Positions 16,054 to 27,494 of a DNA stretch of 64,000 bases are shown here, piece after piece (positions within the stretch are counted from its first letter, which is position 1; each line of letters begins with the position of its first letter). A model generated the notes under the pieces. It saw only the letters and a list, made by a program, of their open reading frames with translations. It searched no databases and was not told the origin of the DNA. Source of the DNA: Ixodes scapularis (Eukaryota; Arthropoda; Arachnida; Ixodida; Ixodidae); the NCBI RefSeq assembly GCF_016920785.2, contig NW_024609837.1, forward strand, positions 53,062,671-53,126,670. Reading direction: 5' to 3'. Made by a program: the position numbers and the translations under genes.

Positions 16054-16240
16054 TAAAGCGCGAAACACATGTACGTCGAAACCGTCCGATCCGACGTGCG
16101 GACTGCCGGAATGACCTTCGGGGGCGAGGGTTTTCGTAGCACCGGAGAGCGTTGAAAACCCTCGCCTCCGACCGTCGTATTGCCTGATCAGACGTCGGAT
16201 CGGACGGTTTCGTCGTACATATGTTTCGCTCTTTAAGCGC
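16052..16240. repeat. Second palindrome, adjoining the first
   Basis: GCGAAACACATGTACGTCGA and CCGTCCGATCCGACGT at 16058-16095 pair with the inverted copy at about 16190-16232. The spacer carries an inner inverted pair around GAGGGTTTTC. Confidence 0.8.
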
Positions 16241-16791
16241 GATCCAAACCAACGCTTCTTTTAGCGCCTGTAGGTCGTGCGGCTGCGGATGTGACACATT
16301 TCCTGACGTTTTTGCTGTTTCCGGGCGCGCTTTCTGAGTCAGAACCGTGCGCTTTGGTTTGGACGGGCCAGCTTCGGGCGAGCGCGCACGCGCGCAACAT
16401 ACTGGCCGGCCAGGCCAGTCTGTCGCAGCCAGAAGGCGGCGAGAGAGAGAGAGAGAGATCGCGTTGTTATGTTGGAAGAGAATAAAAGTGTGGGGAGGAC
16501 GGGGCCAATCGTGGATGCGCACCGGGCGCTTTTGTCACTTGCTCTGAGAAGGCGGCGAAGAAACGCGGAGCCGGAACTAGCTTGCCCTCCACCGATTGGC
16601 CGGGACACAGGAGCGCCCTATACGTCACCGCGCGTTTTTGTGCGCGTTGAGAAAAAAGTTGAAATTATCCAACTTTTTTGTGCGCGCCCGGAAGGAGCGA
16701 AGAAGTGGCGCGACGTCACGAAAATACGTCACATCCGCAGCCGCTCGACCTACAGGCGCAAAAAGAAGCGTTGGTTTGGATCGCGCTTTAG
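16232..16791. mobile_element. Foldback element with arms of about 100 bp
   Basis: The left arm 16232-16330 (GATCCAAACCAACGCTTCTT, TGTAGGTCG, GGCTGCGGATGTGAC, CCGGGCGCGC) is inverted at 16682-16791 with few mismatches. The spacer holds a (GA)n tract at about 16440-16458. GTAAC-rich words flank the whole 15.28-16.86 kb block (15290-15320 and 16793-16830), reminiscent of hAT ends with GTAACGCGTTAC, so the nested palindromes may sit in one larger composite. Confidence 0.75.
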
Positions 16792-16862
16792 TCGTTACTT
16801 CGTTACCGAAAAAGTAACTAGATACAAGTGATTCGCTACCTGCAACGCGTTATAACAAGTCT

Positions 16863-18086
16863 GATCGACACCAAAAGCTGAAATTGTATGCACTAAAGAG
16901 TATAAAAATACTTCTATTGGTTCCACATGCAATATTTGAGCAATGTTAAAAACACGAGACTTAAACTAAACGAGTGGGTGATCTGTAGCCTGAGCATCAA
17001 TGTTGCTATTGAGTAAGAAGTATGCTCAGCAATGAACTTCAGCCGTCTGAATGCCTCTTTTTTGCCGTTTTTAGAAGTTTGGAACATTCCAGCACATCCG
17101 GCACATAAACGGGTTGTAAAAAAACAATATCCGCTAGTACGCACACAGCGCCCCTTCGCCATGGGAGGATGCTAGTACGGAGGAGTTAAGTTTGGAGTGC
17201 ATCGCACCTTTCCTACACTTGCTGGGTACCAGTTTCATAAGCAATTTATATACATTAAAATACAAAAGAATACCGCACCCAATACGCGCCTTGGAAGAAA
17301 ATATGGTATGATTGTGCTGGGGTTACTTAAATTGAGCATTACTGAGTTGTTAGACTCCTGGTTTTTAAGCAATAAAACCACTACGAGGCAATCTGCACAT
17401 CCATAACGGTATGGATACAAGTTTTGTTTTATAGGGTTAATAAAAATAAACTTATTAAGACATTCGCGAATTAACCTGTTAGAGCACATATCGCCGTGCT
17501 TGTTTTGTTTCATATTCCAACTTTGTTTCGAATTTAGAGGAGATACCTTGGATGCATATCTTATTAGGGTTAGCCTTCTCAGAACAAGCTTTTGGACAAA
17601 ATCAGGCGTACCAGAGATTTCTAAACACCCATTTCCCTAATGTTGTCTCCCCGTGCGTGCATTTTCCCGAGAAAGTTAGCGAGGAACTTGAAGTCACATA
17701 AATAACGTCGAGGTACTACAACGTCACACCACGACTTAAACCTGTGACCTCAAGTCACCTGTCTACGCCGCGTAACTTCAGGTCACGTGACGTCCTTGAA
17801 TTTACCCGAAGTTGGCGAATTTCCCCGAACTTTCCCGAATTTCGCGGACAAATAAATAAACTATATGCCCTTCTCCACTACACGAAACGGCTGTTCAATC
17901 TTTTCTAAGCACATTTTGACACTCGCCACTTAAATATGCTTCATCCCTTGCATTATACAAATTCGAAGATAAAGGCCGCTGCCAATGTCTGTCATGGCTT
18001 TTGCTGCTGTTCTGGAACGTTACGGTAGAGACTTTAATATTACTATAGTGCAAGCTATCTTGGTAAGAATAAAGCAAAAACGTTAC
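16863..18086. other. Intron of gene A, nothing recognised
   Basis: Short imperfect repeats of TTTCCCGAATTTCGC type around 17800-17850. No exon or TE boundary seen. Confidence 0.4.
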
Positions 18087-18181
18087 CTGAGTATTGACGA
18101 GTCCTATAAATGTTTTTACACTTTCGTCAGTCGCATTGACGGTGGTATCTATCAGATATAATATTCTGAGTTTTGCCGACT
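18087..18181 (-). CDS. Gene A, 95-nt exon (first one seen)
   Basis: Minus strand, acceptor TTAAATATTTCAG, donor CAG then GTAACG. Two bases finish an upstream codon; 31 codons follow, opening SAKLRILYLIDTTVNATDES, then VKTFIGLVNTQ, ending in phase 0. A charged start, a strong hydrophobic strand and a following helix fit an alpha/beta domain. In M12B enzymes a comparable strand-then-loop follows the first helix of the catalytic domain; this is a weak similarity only. Asn-Ala-Thr is a possible N-glycosylation site. The upstream signal-peptide exon was not found between here and gene B. Confidence 0.65.
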
Positions 18182-19990
18182 CTGAAATATTTAAGACATA
18201 AGTCAGGTACTTTGAATGGCTTGAAATCTATAACTTACGAATTAAAAAAAATAAGAGTGGAAATTAGAAAAGAACACAATAGGCCTTGGTATAGGATCAT
18301 GCAGCCAAATTTATAATCGCCGTTAAAGGGAAGCTCAAACGCTAGAAAGGAACAACAACCACCACCACCACAACAACAACGCAAACAGAACATCGAGTTA
18401 GGAGCGGCATGTCGTTGCTTTTTGCCTCCGGAATTCGGTTGTTGCACTGAAATTGAGAAGGTTTCAGCGTAAACCACCTTTTCTTTTAGAGGCACGTGTA
18501 CCACTTGTTGCAGGGCGCGCGGTGAACCCCTCTGCTGCCCGTTTTTCGTCAAAAAACAAACTGAAGGGTGAGCAAAAGCGACACCTCCTAGGCAATACGG
18601 ACATAGCGCTAAATTTTCTACGCTATTATCCGGAGGCTTGCGCAGAGCACATAATGGGCACAAGCGCTGCGTCATCATTCGGCTGAGAGTCGTGTTATCA
18701 CTGATGGAACACGTGTTCCATTCCCAGCCAAACGATGACGTAACGCGCAGTCTGTGCCAGGCGCTGGCTTCGATAGGTGACGTGAAAAAGCCCAGTGCAA
18801 AGGCCTTGCTTTAAAAGAGCTGTTGCCTGACACTGCCGATGACGCCACTTTCACGCGTTTCTTTTCTTCCTCTCCTGTGCCCGGCGAACGCCTCGTTGAT
18901 AACAAGACGTTGCAGGCACAAGGTAGTTTAGTCGAGGTAGTCAGCTGCCACTCATAACGCTTTCACGCACAAGGCTTAATGCATGGCGGCGCCGTTTCAA
19001 CGCCGCGCTGGCGAACTAATGAGTACCAGGTGACTTGAGCACCCGTTCAGTGACTCGACAGAGACGAAACTGCAGATGCATCTAAAGTGACAATTAAAAC
19101 GATCTATTAAACTACTATCAATACCCTAGATCATTTTTCCTAAAATAAAGATAGTGTAAAAGTTGATTATTGGTAGCAGAATATCGACGTTTGATGGCTT
19201 ACTATCAAATACTGATTTTAGGTTATCTAATATTATTAGCACACAATCTATGTTTGACAGTTAAGCTGGGCATTGACAGTCCATTTTTGATTGATTTTCT
19301 ATATTTTTTTTGAAGAGTTGCTTCTCGATTGATTATGAAGAGCATTATAGATGCCAGCTTTTAATAAAATGTTGAGCGTTGAACTTGTAATTTGTAGAAA
19401 TTCGTCCACACTTGGATAGCTAGAAAAGCTATTGAGCGTCAAGTATATAAGAACATATAGTTATTCAACAGTAAAACATTCAAAAACAGGATTTTATAGT
19501 ATCTTGATATGTGCCTTTTATCTGCCTTAGGTTTAGCTCCTGCTTTCCTTTTTCTCACTCTTTTTTTTAACTTGAGTAGCAGGGAAGTGCAAAGAGAATG
19601 CAGGAAAGTTAGTCTTTGTGTTGTGTTCGTCTACTTCTGTGTTTATGAGTCTCGGGTTTTATTACCACGAAGTTAGTCTTTAATTGCTATATTTTTACTC
19701 TACTCTGCCCAGGGGGAAAGATGAAGTTGGTGGTTTACGTAAAGGTTTTAATTATTTTCGCTACTATTTTGATTGTTCTGGTATAAACGCTCAATAATTT
19801 CGAAAATATTTTTGGTAGAAATATATATTTTTATTGACTAGAGTTGTTTTTGTTCAATTGTTGGATATCAATAGGACTTCTGGTAATTAGCTTTTGCACA
19901 AAGTTGCAATATTGCAGAAATTAACATACGATACCGCTATAGTCGGTGACATGATAAAAAGCAAAACAAGTAGCCCAAAGTTGGATCTGA
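18182..19990. other. Upstream or intron DNA of gene A, no exon recognised
   Basis: A CAA/CCA-rich microsatellite lies at about 18350-18381. The rest is AT-rich with chance open frames. Confidence 0.45.
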
Positions 19991-20250
19991 AAGGAGGGCA
20001 AACGTGGGTCCCACCTCAGTTTTCAAGCCGGGCCAAAGTGGGGTCCACTTGGGCAGCCCTCATGAGCTTCCATCATGGAACCCAAAATGGGTTTACTTGA
20101 GCAGCTCGCAAAGACCCTCCTCATGCGGCTCACAGAGGGCCTTTTATGGGCCCACACACATGCACCTCCCCTTTCTCCGTCCCGGCCCAAAGTGGGCCTA
20201 CGTGGGAGCCCACAAAGGTCTCCCCGGAAAACTCATCGTGTTCGGGGTTA
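19990..20250. repeat. GC-rich degenerate tandem repeat
   Basis: Repeated CCCAAARTGGG and TGGGCC-type words about every 70-110 bp, for example GGCCAAAGTGGGG, CCCAAAATGGG and GGCCCAAAGTGGGCC. Unit boundaries are blurred. Related in style to the better preserved array at 20769. Confidence 0.5.
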
Positions 20251-20768
20251 TTTGATAATTTCTCTACGATGTGGGATATTGCATGGCATCACAAATGGAG
20301 CATACCTCACTTTTCCCTGTGCCCAGTGGGACATTTGTACCATTTTGATACATTTGATAAATATTAAAACGTCTAGACTTTTGGAAATAAGAAATTTTAA
20401 GTGGACGAAATGAAAAAAAAAAAAAAAAACGGTGCAGAGGGATACATAACCAACTTGAGGCGGATACAGACACCGAACTTTAGTGCAAATAACAACATTC
20501 CGATGATCGTGTTTGGAGTTTACCCTCGAATATATTACCCTGCGTAAAATATTCCACCCCACGTAAAAAAGCCATTTCTACATACCCGCTGAGTACTAAG
20601 TCAACAAAAAAAGTTTTGCAAACCTGAATTTTACTTTTCAGATGTAAAATCACAATTCTCGGTGATTTGGTACCAAAGTAAAACGATCTCCCATGTTGCA
20701 TTTCCGAAACGTGCATCAAGTGTTCTCAATATCAACGGAAAGTCCAATTTTGGGAGTTGCACAGGTTG

Positions 20769-21020
20769 TCTAAGTTGGGCATGCCAACGCTTTGCCCTCT
20801 TGGAGTCCCTTATTTATTATAATCTGGCCCCTTAAATTCGAGGCGGGACCCAAGGAAGCATTGCATGGGCATCCAAAGTTGGGCATGCCCACGCAGTGTT
20901 TCCGTGGAGTCCACCTATGTGCCAACTCTGCCCCGTATAGCCGAGGCAGTATCCATGGGGGCATTGTACAGGCATCCCAACTTGGGCATGCGCACGTGGA
21001 GGCCACCTTTGCTACCTCTG
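20769..21020. repeat. Tandem repeat, three units of about 104 bp
   Basis: Units start near 20769, 20870 and 20973, each marked by AAGTTGGGCATGCCCACG or a close variant, then TGGAGTCC/TGGAGGCC and CTCTGCCCC. The third unit is partial. Overlapping open frames on both strands are by-products. Confidence 0.7.
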
Positions 21021-21099
21021 CCCCCGCACAGCCTGGTTCTTAACCTGGCTGTGTTCTTACACAGACAGGGCAAGGAACACACACACGCGCTCCATGGGT

Positions 21100-21445
21100 T
21101 TATTCACAGCCTCCTATATACTGACAAAGCCTGGCAGATCGCCACGAGAAGCGGCCACCGAACATGAAAAAGTGGAGCGGCAGACAACGGATGAAAGGAG
21201 AGCCACGTGACTGGCTCCCCGCTGCGGCGAGACGCCGAAACACACTTCTCCCGAGCGAACAAGTGTGTTTCGGGTCCTCGCCGCTGCAGAAGCTGAGTGC
21301 TGACGTCCAGGTTCCCCGAGATATGTCTCTTTAATACTCTGTGCTGCCGGATCCTCGCGCTCCAAATCTGCGACTGGGCACTCTTTGGCTCCGTCGTCAA
21401 ACTGCCAGGCTTTGTGAATATAGAGGAGGCTATGGTATATGCTTA
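21100..21445. mobile_element. Foldback element with an inner hairpin
   Basis: CACAGCCTCCTATATACTG with ACAAAGCCTGGCAG (about 21106-21139) reappears inverted at about 21405-21440. In the middle ACACACTT and AAGTGTGTTTCG (21240-21275) form a second inverted pair. Target duplication unclear. Confidence 0.55.
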
Positions 21446-23279
21446 ATTGTCTGTATTTCACATAACAGATATTTATTACGAATTGTTGTTACTTATCGTA
21501 GCGTGAATTAGGGGTCAAAGTAATTATTTTCTGATATGAGTGGGCAAAGTATACAACACATTTTAAGTCTGCCACACGCAAGCATTTTAATATTTTACAT
21601 TCTGCTTTAGAAACCTATACTTTAAGGACGACAATTTTTTTTCCGAATTACTTTGTTCTTGGTTTTTCCATTATCACCTCTAGCGTTGGTTCGACAGTAA
21701 AACCTAAGACCTACAGAAAAACACGCAGTTTTTCTAAACTATTTGTTTTTTATGTTTTGTTTTCTTCAAGGGTGCGTACAGTCGCGTCGAATAATTCTCA
21801 ACTGTATGAAACTCTATTGGAGTGACTAATTCAGGTGCAGTTTAGCGTGTTCGACGTAAAGTAAACCCATTCGTGTACTGTTAGTTATTTTCAAACACAT
21901 TATTTATACAGCTACGAAATGTTTTGTGACCTCGTGAAATTAGACAATTTGCTCAACAAGAGAACGATCCGTGGATTGAGGTTTCTGTATAAGTTTGGAA
22001 ATGGTAGGATTGGATTCACCAGCTCTACTAACTCGCGTCCACCTGAGCGTTCCTCGTAGGTCTAGTTGACTTTACTCTTTGTTTTATCCTCCCGATCTAT
22101 GTAACGTAGTACCCATGACATGCCTTCAATTGACGTATAGTCATTTAAAACACCATAGTGGGAATGTTATTCTATATATTTTTGACGAAGGCTGTAAACT
22201 TAGAAAGTATGTTGCTACCATCGTTTTGTCTTAACTTTTATTTTTTTATTGTGGCCGAGCAATAATACGGTCTGACATTGGTAAGGGCATCACTAAGGAG
22301 GCGCCACGTTGTTTATGGGTGACTTTATATAGATAAAATAAATAAATAAAGTTTTGTTGCGTTATGTTCAATGGAAGAGGAGTGGTTATGTTCTCAAGCA
22401 GCAGCGAAAACAACATGTTTCAATAGCACTTATAAAAAAAAAGAGAGAAAAAAGAAACGACATACCTTCGTCATTTTCCTGTCTTGAACTTAGACGAACT
22501 TTGGGCCAACATTCCACACCAGCATACATCAAGCAGAGCCAGAGGCATAATGTCCCGCGTAGTGTATTCATCGAAAACCTGTTGTAGCTCAAAATCTAAT
22601 CCTTCGTCAGGACGAAGGAGTTGGATATAAAAAAAGACGACGTGTTTTGCGCGTTCTTTTGAGAAATATTGGCGGGCGATAAATTATCTTGCTTATGAGA
22701 GGAAAATGGTCACGCCTTTTTATCGCGCTTTATTTGTGACATCATGATGACATTTGGAAACTGGTTTGCAGGACAATGCATAGTGACTACCACAAACATA
22801 TTGTATCGCGAAAAGTTTCCATCCTCTTTAGTTCCGGCTCCCATTCAATTCACGCGGATGTTGGAATTTTGTCAAGGTTATATTTTACGCTAAGCTTTTT
22901 TAACCTTTTTGCTAAACACGTGCAAGAAAAATGTTACTTTCTTTGACCAGCAATATATTGTACACTGTTTTCCTGGCAAACAAATATGTACATATGTATG
23001 TATTATGAGTATTACGAATCGCGTCAGTCTGTTTCCCCGACGTATTTAGCTAATCTGACGTCTTTCATGCTACCAAAGGATCACGTGTGCTTTTGAAAAC
23101 CGCTTTAAGAAGAACTGAACCCTAAAAAATTGAGTTACAAGTTATCTGCGACTTTGGTTTTATACAATTGCAAATACATCACTGGAATTAGACGTAATTA
23201 GGTATACAGCAAATTTATTTTTAAAATACGCGTAGAAATTGTTGCAGGGCATGCGCAAAATCTCGCTGCCATCTGTTAT
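21446..23279. other. No gene recognised
   Basis: AT-rich sequence with an (AAAT)n tract at 22334-22350 and an A-rich stretch at 22434-22456. Confidence 0.45.
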
Positions 23280-23543
23280 TTGTCACAAGAGTCATATCGT
23301 AATCACTGGTCTCTCCAACGCAGCTTTAACTACTTTGGTACAGAAAACGTGTTATATTTAAACGTGCCTTCTACCGGCAAAAAAGAAATAACAGAACCAA
23401 AGATAAATAACAAATTAGATCACACACTAATCCCGAGGCTGCAAAAATATATGGACGGAATTTACAAACCTTGGGTCTTTATCACATCGGCGTTAGGTAA
23501 AGACACGATTGCCAGAACACGAGCGAGTTTCAAAAAGCAGTAA
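23280..23543 (+). other. Unassigned open frame of 87 codons
   Basis: The frame includes GTENVLYLNVPSTGKKEI and ends in Lys-Lys-Gln. Codon content is AT-rich and the residues look protein-like, but I recognise no family and see no start context or signal peptide. It stops immediately before the M12B-like fragment at 23554, yet an AG acceptor-like site separates them, so they need not belong together. It could be an unknown transposon ORF. Confidence 0.2.
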
Positions 23544-23553
23544 TTGAACTCAG

Positions 23554-23934
23554 GTGCATAATCCTTCATCACTGTATGTAGTTGAAGTTTTCGTCGGTAG
23601 TGATAAAAAACGTTTCGGAGGATGGAAAAGTATTGAAAATGGGAGTAAATTGATTAATTTACGAACTTGTGATGACAGAAAAAAATTGTTCCCAACACTT
23701 CTAGACAATACGTTTTTAGTACACAAAATTGCCTTGTGCGTCGATGATTCAATAAATTGTCGCACATCGGTGGCGAACGGATTTGTTGAAAAGCGATGTA
23801 GTCGACTTTTAAATATAAGGCAAGGAAGAGAGGTTGCAAAACATACTAAAGTGACATATGAGTCCCAAAACCGTTTGATGGTCAGAAATGTAATTGTACA
23901 TGGAGGTTTTGGAGAATATTTAACTCGTTTATAA
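23554..23934 (+). pseudogene. Decayed fragment resembling M12B metalloprotease domain start
   Basis: After an acceptor-like TTGAACTCAG the plus strand reads VHNPSSLYVVEVFVGSDKKR. The same kind of start, with its own acceptor-like TGAACTCAG, occurs at 25142. Val-Glu-Val-Phe-Val-x-x-Asp with an upstream Pro and a following Phe resembles the first strand of tick reprolysin-like (M12B) catalytic domains. Downstream of Gly-Gly the match with 25142 continues only after a frameshift (Lys-Val-Leu-Lys), so the long frame to 23934 is probably not the true product. No zinc-binding site is present. Confidence 0.4.
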
Positions 23935-23939
23935 ATTAT

Positions 23940-25138
23940 GTTATGGCAACGACGCGGCGGCTTTTTTTTTTTTTAATGCGCACCGCATTAAAAATTTGAA
24001 TACGACCCGTCGCTTTGCGCTACAACGTTAGATCTGTTGACTTCGTAGTGATCGGTTTTGCAGCACTCGACCAAGGCGGTTATCTCAGACTCAGTAAGAC
24101 AGAACATTCAAGCCCGTCAGGGTTAAATGTGACTGCATGGACGCGATCACAAAACAAGCGTTACCGAAAGGGCCGCTGCCTGCGTTTGTGGTGATTGAAA
24201 CCATGCCGAGCATTCCGATTGGTTGTTCTCGTTGCTGAAGACATTTCGACATAGGAATAGCCCACCCCATGGCTGTAATTGGCAAATCGCGAAACAGGAA
24301 CTTGCTTAAGTTATACTTGATCCAAGCACACTCTCTGAATGCTGGTGACTTTCTGATCCCGAAATGCTCTTACGGTTGCCCAGATTCAGCGTAGTAATAT
24401 TCAGTTCGATGCCAAAGTCGAAACTTCATATTTTTGGGTTTTTCCTTTTTTTTTCTCCACCATATCAAAACGTGATGTCACCGGCGGTAAGCATGGCTCA
24501 CGGCTGGCACTAAGGTATCGCTCGCGTCTTACAACCACAAAACAGGAGGTACGTGCGATATTAAGTCAAAAATTTGTATTTGTACAGATTTTTACCTTCG
24601 CCAACGTATTGAACTATGAGAAGAAACAGAAGCAACTTGTTTTTGAGGAAACCGTTCGCGCAACTTTGTACATCCGGTCACAGCTGGCTAGTCCTGTAAA
24701 AATAGCTGTTCATATACATCTCCTCCCTGCACAAGCAAGCAATTACGCTGCAAAGAAAGGTCAAAGAGACTCGTAATACACGTTTCGTCAAATTACCCAG
24801 ACATCAAGGAGAGTGCCTGGAATGTGGTACAATTGGTCACGCTCGCCCTACCTGAGTGCACGCGCCATTTGTTTTATATTTGGTTGAGAAAAGGTAAAGT
24901 CGCAAACGCCAGCACATGTAATTATACTTGCAGCATGCTCCTTCGTGTCTGGATAATTTAGAAAAACGTCTACGGTCAATTCCAGAAAAGCGGTTCTGGT
25001 TCGTGCCATTTTCAGGGCTCGTGCATGTTGCGCGTGCTCTGCTCGACTTCTGAAGCGACGAACATGCACGTGGTGGGCTGTGAGCTGACAGCTGTGGGCT
25101 GTAATTTTCGTCGACATTGACATTATGTATACTGAACT
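23940..25138. other. No gene recognised
   Basis: A T-run at 23962-23974 and mixed sequence. Overlapping minus-strand open frames at 24837-25160 lack support. Confidence 0.4.
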
Positions 25139-25141
25139 CAG

Positions 25142-25255
25142 GCGCATATCCCTTCACCAATGTATTTAGTTGAATTTTTTGTCGGCTGTGAAAGCTAATT
25201 TTTCGGAGAAAGAAAAAGTATTAAAATACCTGTTTACACTGGGCGCCATATTTGA
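25142..25255 (+). pseudogene. Second decayed M12B-like exon fragment
   Basis: After TGAACTCAG, the plus strand reads AHIPSPMYLVEFFVGCE, then a stop. In a shifted frame it continues EKEKVLKYLFTLGAIFEGNV before another stop. Together these resemble the first strand, loop and first helix of M12B catalytic domains (Val-Glu-x-x-Val-x-x-Asp, then a Lys-x-Leu-x-Tyr-Leu helix). Nucleotide identity with 23554 is clear over about 75 bp. It is broken and isolated, on the strand opposite to genes A and B. Confidence 0.45.
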
Positions 25256-25401
25256 GGGCAATGTTTAAAGCGCATGCTCAGAAAGGGCTCAGATTAATAG
25301 GCTGCTAAGACCAGCATCCTGATGGTGCGGAATGCATGTTGCAAAAAAACTGCGAAAGTTTGCCGTCAGCACACGCTCAGCAGCAGCGCACACAGCTAGG
25401 G

Positions 25402-26024
25402 CCTCCAATTAGTGCAGGACCATTGATAGATTAACCAACCAATTAATCGATTATTGGATTAATCGCTATAAATTGTTTTAACTGGTTAATCGGTAAATTT
25501 TTAACGAACCAAAATAGTAAAAACAAAACGGTTTCACCGTGCAGATGTTGACGGGCACACCCGAATGATGGGCAAACTTTAAGTCAACATTTAGCCTAAA
25601 GTAAACTGTAGGGGCAAGATTTGTAACTCCCGAGAAATGCAGAAGGTTACACGTGTACTTCAACGCCGCTCGAGTGTCTGTTTATCACAGCAGAGACTAG
25701 TGTGAGCAATCAAAGGAGGTCGCTCTTGCCAGATTATACCAACAAAGTTCTTTGCCTTCGATGCAGCTGAAGTGTAATAATCTCTGTGTGGGAATGCCTT
25801 CGAACTGTTCTTAACTACACATCAAGGTTATTCCATAATAAAAATAGTACATTCCGCCCTTTAGGTTACCTTATGTTCAGCAAATGCATAAACAAAAATA
25901 TTAACTTTGACTAAAAAAAATGTTATGCATGGAAATTAATGAGTCCGATTAATTGATTGATTGATTAAAGGGTGTCGATTAATCGAGTTAAACTTTTTAA
26001 TCGACGCCCAGCCCTACCTCCAAT
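25402..26024. mobile_element. hAT-type MITE copy 2 (25410-26016) with 8-bp target duplication
   Basis: The element 25410-26016 (607 bp) starts TAGTGCAGGACCATTGAT and ends CGACGCCCAGCCCTA. It is flanked by perfect CCTCCAAT duplications (25402-25409 and 26017-26024). Many TTAATCGATT-type words lie near both ends. It is in the opposite orientation to copy 1 at 8554 and the two are alignable over the interior, so they are one family. No coding capacity. Confidence 0.92.
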
Positions 26025-27494
26025 GAATACTCCTTATAGAGTGGGATGAAACAGATTTATCGAAGTCAGAATGTGGGCAGAGCTTTTTTTGACGAAGATT
26101 GTGCAGGTCTAAACATTAAAAGAACTCCGCAACTCCCAAGCCAAGCATAATCAAAATGCAAGGAAAATAAGGAAACACACTATCGAATTTTTTAACTAAG
26201 AATAATTTCTTAAAGATGCATTGCCCAAACTATAAGATTAATCTATAAAGTGTTCGAATTCAATACACAAAAATTTCATCCAGAAAAAATTCGAGGCAAT
26301 ATTTTTTTTTTTAGAAATACTTATTTATGAGCGCAGAAATGAAAAGGAAGTATAATTCTGATATTTAGGTATACAAGCTTTTTCGTTTTAATTAGTTCTG
26401 GTTTTGCACAATCTCCACAAGAAAAAATTTACACGCCTCTCTCAACAACCTATATATTTCTTAGTGTTTTGCTATATATTGAAGCCTGTTTAACATTTCT
26501 CCGATAAAAAATAATATAAAGATATGTTAACTACCTTTCCGCGCGTAAACCGTTTGACAAACATAGGCATATTGAAGCAGATACAACGAATCCATAAGAA
26601 TTAGCAATACCAGGCACAAACAGTAGTGTATTAAAGACATACCTAAGATCGTTTAAACGAACTTTGTTTAAACGATTCAATTCTCACCTCCGACAGACCG
26701 GCATTGCCACATGATCGGAACGAACACCAGCCTTAGCTGGCTGCGGCGACCCCGCTGGCCGAAGCTGTGTGGATGGCCACCCTACAAAAGAGTTTGACAT
26801 ATAATGTGTGCACTGAAGCCAACGTGAGGAAGAGATGTAACTGGAAATGTCAAAAAGTGGATGGATCAGGACTTTCCGCGATTTTATAAGTGCTCCTTTT
26901 TGGACGGGTGTTTGTTACATAGTGAGCACGATTCTGCGATAGCCACCCTTGAAACTGTTACAATTTCTAAAAGATACTTCCCAACTCGCGTATCTTCAGT
27001 AATCCTAGCACAGACGGTAATGTTTCTGGGGACGTTGGTCCTCTCGGCGCACGGCTCGCGCTAAAGCATTTTGACGTAGTTCACAGCCACTGCTACTGGA
27101 ACGGGTCTGAAAAGATATGATATCGTTTAAAAAACCATGTTTGGTTATTATCATTAAAAAGAGTTTCATATTTCGTCTTGGGAACCCTCCTCAAACAATC
27201 GGTGTTATTTAAACTTAATTTCCGTGTTCACACACCACATCGTGTATTTGAAATCAGTTCTCGAATTTATACATTTGTAATATTCACCTACACCGATAAT
27301 CTCTCTTACACAAATTGGCTTCGCATATTCTCGTTGATTTCTTTGATCGTTTTACTAATTTAAAAATATTTTCGGTTTTGTTTCAAGATGAATTTTACGA
27401 GAGATACTAACGTCATTTTCTACACAGTATAAGAATCCCCAGCTCTGTTGATGACATATTTATTTGGTTGATTGTCTATTTGTATTGTAAAGGC
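26025..27494. other. No gene recognised; one short perfect palindrome
   Basis: ATCGTTTAAAC at 26648-26658 is repeated inverted at 26666-26676 around a 7-nt loop. The rest is AT-rich. A GC-rich patch at 26690-26785 is open on the minus strand between splice-like sites but has no family resemblance. Confidence 0.5.

Noticed and set aside
26690..26785. 94-nt open segment on the minus strand between TTTTGTAG and GTGAGAATTG, with a phase that would fit upstream of the gene A exon at 18181
   Set aside because: The translation (Arg/Ser/Gln-rich, then Val-Phe-Val-Pro-Ile-Met-Trp) resembles neither a signal peptide nor the expected M12B strand and helix; phase agreement alone has a one in three chance.
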